Assembly (NCBI GenBank): GCA_032622095.1 | Contig: CP136067.1 | Span: 197,928,052-197,992,051 of the forward strand | DNA from: Siphonodentalium dalli | Taxonomy: Eukaryota; Mollusca; Scaphopoda; Gadilida; Siphonodentaliidae | Length of the DNA stretch: 64,000 nt | Reading direction: 5' to 3' | Shown: in pieces, positions 57,267-64,000 of the stretch | Layout: every line of letters begins with the position of its first letter | Position numbering within the stretch: the first letter of the stretch is position 1 | The notes under the pieces: model-generated | Seen by the model: only the letters and a program-made list of their open reading frames with translations | Told to the model about the DNA's origin: nothing | Databases searched by the model: none | Program-made: the position numbers and the translations under genes

Positions 57267-57370
57267 CTTGGTGTGCTGACCATTGGCTCAGAAAAGATTG
57301 TAAAAGTTGGTGTCAAATATGACAAGGCATCTTTAAGTGATGTAGGTACTCACTATTCATACTATACTCG
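57267..57370 (+). CDS. Candidate internal coding exon, 104 nt, gene unknown
   Basis: The acceptor TTTCATTTTATTTTAG ends at 57266 and the donor CTCG|GTAAGA lies at 57370/57371. Only one frame is open throughout: LGVLTIGSEKIVKVGVKYDK followed by ASLSDVGTHYSYYTR. An in-frame stop lies in the acceptor (TAG) and another in the donor (TAA), so the open stretch coincides exactly with the splice interval, as expected for a real exon. The exon would be phase 0 in and phase 2 out. I do not recognise the family. It is bracketed by the minisatellite upstream and a MITE 27 bp downstream, so the introns are transposon-rich. Confidence 0.5.
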
Positions 57371-57397
57371 GTAAGAATAGTAGGGGACATGTTTTAA

Positions 57398-57800
57398 AGG
57401 CCCACTTCATTTTCGAACCCCCCATATCACGTTATATAAAATATATGATATATTATATACCATTGGAAGAGGAAGCTCCAGACATTGTATAGTCAGTTTA
57501 TCCGGTGGAATAAACTGAGAACATGTTGTTTTTGTTGAGGTATACCGACGTGTGTTTTGTGCGTAAGTTTCTTAAAGTATTTTCAATGGAATGGGAATAA
57601 CTATATATGCTATTGCATTCTGGGAGCGAGACAGGGGAAATGTTTCTATGAGTTCAGCTGTTTGTTATTCTGAGGCACAGACGTTCCAAATGGTGATGAA
57701 TTATAGTATGTTAAGCATATGTTATGTCATACTTTGTTATTAAAACCGTATATCAAAGCACGATAAAACAAAATCGGTGACTCGAAAATTAAAGGGGCCT
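57398..57800. mobile_element. TTAA-flanked MITE with AGGCCC ends
   Basis: TTAA at 57394-57397 and 57801-57804 encloses AGGCCCACTTCATTTTCGA and TCGAAAATTAAAGGGGCCT. It resembles the 16719-17211 element in its AGG start and TTAA duplication, but not in its interior. Confidence 0.75.
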
Positions 57801-57804
57801 TTAA

Positions 57805-59099
57805 AATTCCACTCCAGGAACAGATTCGATCATTAATACGATACACTCTTTAAAACATGCAGTACATTGGTACAACCACTATTCTATTTTAAAAACTCAA
57901 ACATATAATACAAACACAATACACACATAGATACAGCGAGATTGAGAAAGTTGATTGGAAACAAGCAATTGGTTTTTTAGAAGTCCTCTCCTCGTGGAAT
58001 AAATGTTACCTCGTGTGAAGGAAATATCACTTGGGGTAAAGCATACGGGATATATAGTTTTTGTTTGATTGTAATCGTTTTACATGCACTGCATTTCGCC
58101 AGCCATACGTCCATCATCAAAAACGAATAGTTATATCATTATGAAGACCAACATGAGGAGAAAATAATTTGTTCACTTAGCGTCTGTAAAGAGACTCACG
58201 TCCTTCGCAATGTGGTACATGTGACCAGTCATGAACGTTTATAAAACAACTGTCATCAACCAGTAAAATCATGCAAAATAGGCCACCTTTATTCGTATAT
58301 TCATTATTAACAATTATCCAATAACGAGATGCTGCATGTCAAAACCAGTTTCATGTAAACACTACTATATTGTAGCTAAATTGCCGATCAAAGTCTATTG
58401 AGTCATGTACCCATGTCCAATCAAAACGTGATGGTAAACATTGGAAAAGGTCAAATAATTGGAAAGAGTCTGCTATAGCAGATGCAGACTAATATATATG
58501 AATTTCATGAGCGATCAGTGTAGTCTTATTATAATTCATTGTAATATTTATATTTACATAACAGTCGGTTCATTATGTAAACGATCGTGTTTTGAAAATT
58601 ATTTAGAGTGAACATAAAAATAAAAACGATTTATTTTCTGACTTTCTCCTTGGTGATGATGGATATGTTTATAATTTCTCACATTCCACCCACTGTTAAT
58701 GCCTTACGCCGGATCTAAAATCATACATATCAAAGCTGATCAGTGTAGTGTTCTAAAATAACAACATTTGGTTTCCCAGTTTGTCGAAAACAAATTGAGG
58801 GAAAATCTATTTCATAGTTACAGGCGCCCATGTTAACTGCTGGTTCTGACTCACAATTAGTAGTATATACATGCATTCCTCACAACATATGTACATACTG
58901 TTCAGGGAAGAGATACTCTACACCCTCCTCAATAAGGTTTAGAAAACACATTATTAGTGTTTTGTGAATGGCTATTTTACAATGTAAGAGTTATTATTGC
59001 ACACCCAATGGCTTATGTGTGCGAAATACAGCAAAATACTGAAGAATTGAAACGTTCAATAAAATAATATGTATTGTTCTTGATAGTGGAGTCCCTTAG
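57805..59099. other. No supportable feature
   Basis: AT-rich sequence searched for a following exon of the 57267 gene; none found with acceptable splice sites and coding character. Confidence 0.45.
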
Positions 59100-60610
59100 G
59101 GGTTTAATCGTGACTTTAGTGACTAAAGCATGAAACTTTAAAGATATGTTGCTTATTCATAGGGAAAACCTTTTGGAGGGGGGTGCCCGGGTGGAGGGTC
59201 CTGTGTCAGGATAAAATCAGGTTTCCATGGCAACGGCATCAAATATTTGAAGAAAAGTTGAAAAAGGCCACTGTTGAGAACTAACCAGACTTTTGTTTGA
59301 AGAAATGATGTCAACACATAGTGACAATAATGGTCCATCAAACGGACTGAGCCACTGTGACATATATGGTCAAGGTCAATTACTAAGGTCAAGGTCATTG
59401 ATTTTTGTGTTGATATTTTGGTCTATGTTTTATAATTGTCTCATATTCCGCTACCCCTATAGTGACTTAGTCTTAAGAGCAATCCCCACCATAATGCACA
59501 AGAAGTAGGGCGAAATCACGGTGTTCAATTTGACATATGATGCATTTGGTATACTATAGTAACTGTCAACAGGTGACAGCGTTTTGTTGATACATAATCA
59601 CATTTTAAGTACTAATTTTTAATGTATTTGTGGCAGTACGAAAGTCACGATACATTACCCTGAGACCACCAGACCAAATAAATATGAGTTTGTGACTTTA
59701 GCACTAAAACACGACACTTCAACATATGTGTTACTTAGTTATAGTTGAAACGTTTTGGAGGGGGATGCCTTGGTGAGGGATCGTGTATCAGGATAAAATC
59801 TCGTTTCCATGGCAACGGCATCAAATATTTTGAGAAAAGTTGAAAAAGCCCCTGTTGACAACCTGATGATCCCTGTGTTTGAAGAAATGATGTGAAGTCA
59901 TAGTGTCAATAATGGTCCATCACATGGACTAGGCCATAGTACATATAGGGTCAAGATCAATTGCTAAGGTCAAGGTTATTGGTAAAAGGTAATTGTATAT
60001 ATATTTTTATATATTTCTCATATTCCGCTACGCATAACACACGTGTTAGTCATAAAAGCAATCCCCTTCATAATACACAAACACTTGAACACCATCACCA
60101 CGTTCAATTTGGTATAATATACGTGATGCAAGACGACCACAGTCAACATGTGACAACATTTATAGTTTATATTTAATCACATTTTAAGTGTTATAGTAGT
60201 TGAGGTAGTACTTAAGTCACGATGCATTACCCTTTAGAGACAGCAGATAAAAAATAAACACGATTTTGTGACTTCAGTAACTAAAGCACTGTACTTCACA
60301 AATATGTTGCTTAGTTATTGTGGGAACTTTTTGGATTGGGGTGGCCTCATGTGTCCGGATAAAATATGGTTTCCATATGGAGAAAAGTTAAAATAGCCCA
60401 CTGTGGAAACCCGATTAGCTATTAATACAAAAGTCACGATCCAACTCCGAATTGAGGGACTATCAGACCCAAAATAAACACGATTTTATGACTATATGTT
60501 TATGTTTATTCTCAAGCATGAAACTTCACATATTGGATGCTTAGTTATAGAAGCACCTTTGGGATGTGATGTCCGATGGGGGATTTGTATTTCAAGGTAG
60601 GAGGACAAAG
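59100..60610. repeat. ~577-bp tandem repeat, about 2.5 copies
   Basis: Units start at GTGACTTTAGTGACTAAAGC (59112), GTGACTTTAGCACTAAAACA (59693) and GTGACTTCAGTAACTAAAGC (60267), with a shortened fourth near 60486. Each has CATATGTTGCTTAGTTAT, GGATAAAATC and GTTTCCATGGCAACGGCATC, and ends with GGTCAAGGTC-type words. A remnant occurs at 62085-62200. Confidence 0.88.
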
Positions 60611-62683
60611 GTCAAAGACCAAATGCCATAATGATATAATAACTGTTGTGTTGTTGTGGATAAATAATGTGATTAATATCAAAAAAACTTGACGTATATA
60701 TTTTTGACAACTAGTGATCAGCAACTTAAACAAATAGGCGTACAGACTGACGAGTGGGGTGTCCAAATAAATAGCCTCTACTTTCAGATTATAAATACAC
60801 TCGAGCCAAGGTAATGTTAATATATGTTGCACACACAACGGCCTTTCCGTTGCAATATAGTGGGATTTCCGACATATGCTGTATATGTGTTAAAATGACA
60901 TTTGTAGAGGGAATTTGTGCGAGAAAATTATTTTATGAAGTAATCAAAGGCCGTTTTATCTATAGAAAAGAGTCCTTCGCTCAAAGGGAGCCCGCTTGCG
61001 ATCAGCAAATGTGCATGTACAATTTATACTGACGTTTATTGCTGTTGGGGAAACCGTTTATCCGGTCTAAAAACATGTTTTTGTGGTGTTACTTTGATTC
61101 TTCTGTTGTATTTATTTTCTAAAAATAGAATTGTTCGTCTTGGCGAAAGCAACTTCCGATTATATGTTTGTACGGTTTAGCCACTGTGACCTTGCACATC
61201 GCTGAAAGCGGCCAAGCCGATGTTGTGTGAATTCACAATAAACCACCGGCGGGCTGCGCACTCATTTATCTGTGTTGAAAGCGAAGACACGCTGAGCACC
61301 GAACCACCGTGCTCCACGTGACATATTTCCGATTTACAGAAGAGACAAAAACATTATCTGATTCAAGTTCGAAGCAGATTGAGTTTTCTATTAGGACGCT
61401 TAATCTCAGTAGGGAATCGCGCTGAAGAAGCGGCAGGAGACCAGAACCTTTCGTACTGAACTATTGGGGAAAAAATATCCAAGTTAGAACAGTTGGAGTC
61501 TATTCTTGTGATGCTTGCGCTTAGTTGGGGATCGCGATATTTGGTTCGGGAACTGAAGAATCGGCAGGCGTCCAGAACCTTTCGCGCATACTGAACTATT
61601 GCCGTTAATCCACTTAGACAATACTTGAATATTATATACATTATGTCGTACACGAACCACCCGTGCAGTGGTTCGATTATAGCGCATGGGAGGGGACTGA
61701 AAGTTAATGATGCATAAGGTTCGTCTTCAAGAAGTCTGAACGTTTTGTTGTGCGATGAGTCCTTCACTATGTCATGCTGGGCTAATATCGCCCCATCCCA
61801 TCCAATGCGGCCCCGCATAAATTTTACCTTTGCAATCACACGACGAACCCGCCTTATGGAAACACTGGCTACGCCTATGATATTCAACATATGTCAAGGT
61901 TATTAACGGGGGAAATGGTTTCTGTGGCCAAATTAGGATGTATTTTATAACACGACCACGCAGAGCCAATATTACAGAGAGGAAGTATCATACATATTTT
62001 ACCCTATTCTCACATCTAACTGGGATCAATGCACATTCCTAATCCTTACACATAGCGGTGACCCTTATGAATCACATGAATCATGACGATAGTATCTAAA
62101 GCATGAAACTGGGCATATTGGTCGAGTGACCTCAAGCTGAACATTGTTGGAGGTGGTTATCCGGATGGGATCAGATTGATCAAGGTCAGGTCAACATAAT
62201 CTATGTCAACATTTCCCCCTTATACTTATATCATTTGTAGGCATTTAATTGAAATGTGGGATATATTGAACTTTCTCCGACAGCATGTACCATTTACAGA
62301 ACCCGGCTGGCAAATAACTTGAACAACCACAATTGTGTTTATGTTTTTCATTGTCTCATTCAAATACCCAAGCAAACCATGGAATGCCACAAAAAGACAG
62401 TGGGATACGTGTGGCAAAACGGCTGTGCTATTAGGCAGTGTGTGTTATTATGAATATAAAGTGGCATATGGCACCACGGATTGAAAGAATATGATGCTTT
62501 GCGACCCTTAGGATTTGGCGAAATTGCTACTGGCGTAATGTGGGGTCTCAGTCGTAGACTATTTATACAAGATAGTCAATTGATGATTGCTGAGTCGCCG
62601 CTCGCCTGACTGTAAAGCCCGAGAATACTCGGACTCTGAAGATTATGGTTAGAACATGTCAAAATCACTTAAGTAGTTCTAAA
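60611..62683. other. No supportable gene
   Basis: The longest open frame (61363-61890, minus, 175 residues) overlaps a local ~120-bp duplication built on CAGAACCTTTCG + TACTGAACTATTG (61440 and 61571), has no recognisable domain and is probably spurious. A fragment of the 577-bp repeat lies at 62085-62200. Confidence 0.4.
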
Positions 62684-62870
62684 CAGGGACGTCGCTAGAT
62701 GGTCTCCGTTGTGCAGTGGGGTATTAACTCCCAACTGGAGCAAACATACTACCAAGTTCGTAAAATTCCTTTGCACATCCCCCTTAGATTGGAAGTGATG
62801 CCTCCAACCTGACATGCCATCTTCCTTTTTTAATAGCCGACCACATTCAAACATATTGGATTCCCAACTT
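62684..62870 (+). mobile_element. Fragment of the CAGGGACGTGGC hAT-type family
   Basis: CAGGGACGTCGCTAGATGGT opens the left terminus; GTGCAGTGGGG and CTCCCAACTGG are family words. The right end is missing. Confidence 0.6.
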
Positions 62871-62941
62871 TATATGTACCCTAAACACAAAAACGCAATT
62901 GCTTGACTGGTCGGACCCATTTTAACAAACATAACCTTCCA

Positions 62942-63980
62942 TCTATTATATATTTTGAAAGATCTGTGTGTGTGTGTGTATCTGTCTGTGTGTGTGTGTA
63001 ATCGATGAACTCAAAAACGACCGACCCGATTTCGATGAAACTTGGTACGTGGGGGTATTTTCGGCCGGGGGTTAACATATGCCTATTGATTTGCCCGTGC
63101 GACGTGACCTTGACCTTCAAAACTCATATCTCGGGATCCGCAGTGCTATCACGCCGGATTTAGCACTGCGATGCAGGGAGGATAACTCTATATTCATACG
63201 TCGACGAACGTTAGCAATTTGCAGGCATGCAATCACGCATCGTGTATTTTTCCCAAAATTATAACATTTACAATATATATTGTCAATTTGCAGGCTATTA
63301 AAAATCGTGCATCTATCCCAAAATATATCATTTATTACAATTTCTGATATATAAATTTTGTTACAGCTAATATTCTTAGGTCTATTGTCGATAGATTTAT
63401 TTTTTGTATATTCACATCACGCATAGGCTCAAGCTGTTTACATTTACCCCGCGGGTCTGGAATCTCATTCAAGAATCCATTTAGCTGAAATGATACTTCG
63501 TTGTTGCGAAATGGAATCTACCGGTGGCCCCAAGCCGTCAATGTCAACAACATCGAAATTGTTCAACTTTGACTGCGAGAAAATAATTAGTTAAAATTTA
63601 CCACACAATGCTAATTTATCTTTACGTTGAAGTTTGATAATTAATGAGCGTGTGTATATGAGGCGCGTTTACATACTTTAGTGGAAATCAAATCGGGTAA
63701 AACTGGCGGATTTTTACGGACGAAATTTGATACATAGGGTATCTCGGTATCCGCTGGGCCGATTTCCCGGTATCCGCTTGCCCAATTTCCATCATTTTTG
63801 GGGTGTTGGTGTTGGAAAATTGCCAGACGGATTTTGACAAAATTTGATACTTAGTGGACCATAGTGGTAATTGTTTCCAGGGAGTGTTTAGGACGGGTCA
63901 AATCGTGACCCCACCTGACCTTGACCTTCAAAATGGTCAATTCAATGTCAAAGCCCGGACGAAGTCGGGTCACCTTCTAG
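62942..63980 (+). mobile_element. Complete non-autonomous Helitron-like element
   Basis: A (62941) precedes TCTATTATATATTTTGAAAG. The 3' end is hairpin CCCGGACGAAGTCGGG (63954-63969), seven bases (TCACCTT), then CTAG at 63977-63980 followed by T. That is TC start, stem-loop, CTRR end and A/T insertion, all four Helitron hallmarks. The 1039-bp body has no Rep/helicase. It shares 5' and 3' parts with copies at 18.7-22.9 kb, and its middle (63600-63790) with copy 5. Confidence 0.88.
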
Positions 63981-64000
63981 TACTATATATAGGCTAAACA

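Noticed and set aside
61363-61890. 175-residue minus-strand open frame, the longest unassigned one
   Set aside because: It crosses a local duplication (CAGAACCTTTCG + TACTGAACTATTG), has no recognisable motif or splice context, and its composition is not convincingly coding.
1-64000. tRNA, rRNA or other structured RNA genes
   Set aside because: No convincing A-box/B-box pair with cloverleaf, and no rRNA-like conserved blocks were seen.

Overview
The window is nuclear DNA of a eukaryote, most likely a marine invertebrate animal. It is AT-rich and has no long intact host gene on either strand. It is dominated by Penelope-like, LINE, LTR, hAT-like, Helitron-like and TTAA- or TA-flanked elements together with tandem repeats. 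TACATGTA- and ACCGGTA-type words recur, as in several mollusc genomes, but the sequence alone does not fix the phylum.

Layout. 1-4.6 kb: a ~382-bp tandem array, a 20-bp minisatellite, a possible 5' exon with a perfect splice donor (2911), and two copies of one MITE head to head. 5.05-8.84 kb: one TIR element with subterminal TTTGCNGCAAA arrays, carrying a nested MITE with a 9-bp target duplication. 9.0-12.0 kb: a composite hAT-type element with an 8-bp target duplication, its inverted partner, and another MITE. 12.19 kb: a candidate last coding exon. 13.7-17.2 kb: TTAA- and TA-flanked MITEs. 17.9-18.5 kb: a frameshifted Penelope-like GIY-YIG endonuclease. 18.65-24.2 kb: a cluster of non-autonomous Helitron-like elements, several joined head to tail with no base between them. 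26.6-29.3 kb: a 47-bp inverted-repeat pair enclosing hAT copies. 33.3-34.2 and 38.0-39.0 kb: broken LINE 3' parts. 48.1-53.4 kb: a nest of repeats in which a rearranged LTR retrotransposon (51358-53276, CTCG target duplication) carries 132-bp in-frame repeats and an unrecognised reading frame. 55.4-57.2 kb: exactly 38 copies of a 47-bp unit, ending 38 bp before a candidate coding exon. 59.1-60.6 kb: a ~577-bp tandem repeat. 62.9-64.0 kb: a complete Helitron-like element in the opposite orientation to most of the cluster.

No set of genes here forms a pathway. What can be reconstructed is insertion history: nested elements with target duplications, one insertion into a tandem repeat whose empty site is visible in neighbouring units, and concatenated Helitrons. 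The strongest leads for something undescribed are the LTR element with its unknown coding cargo, the seamless Helitron concatemer, and the length-invariant 47-bp array beside a likely exon. All calls are by eye; no database search or alignment was run.
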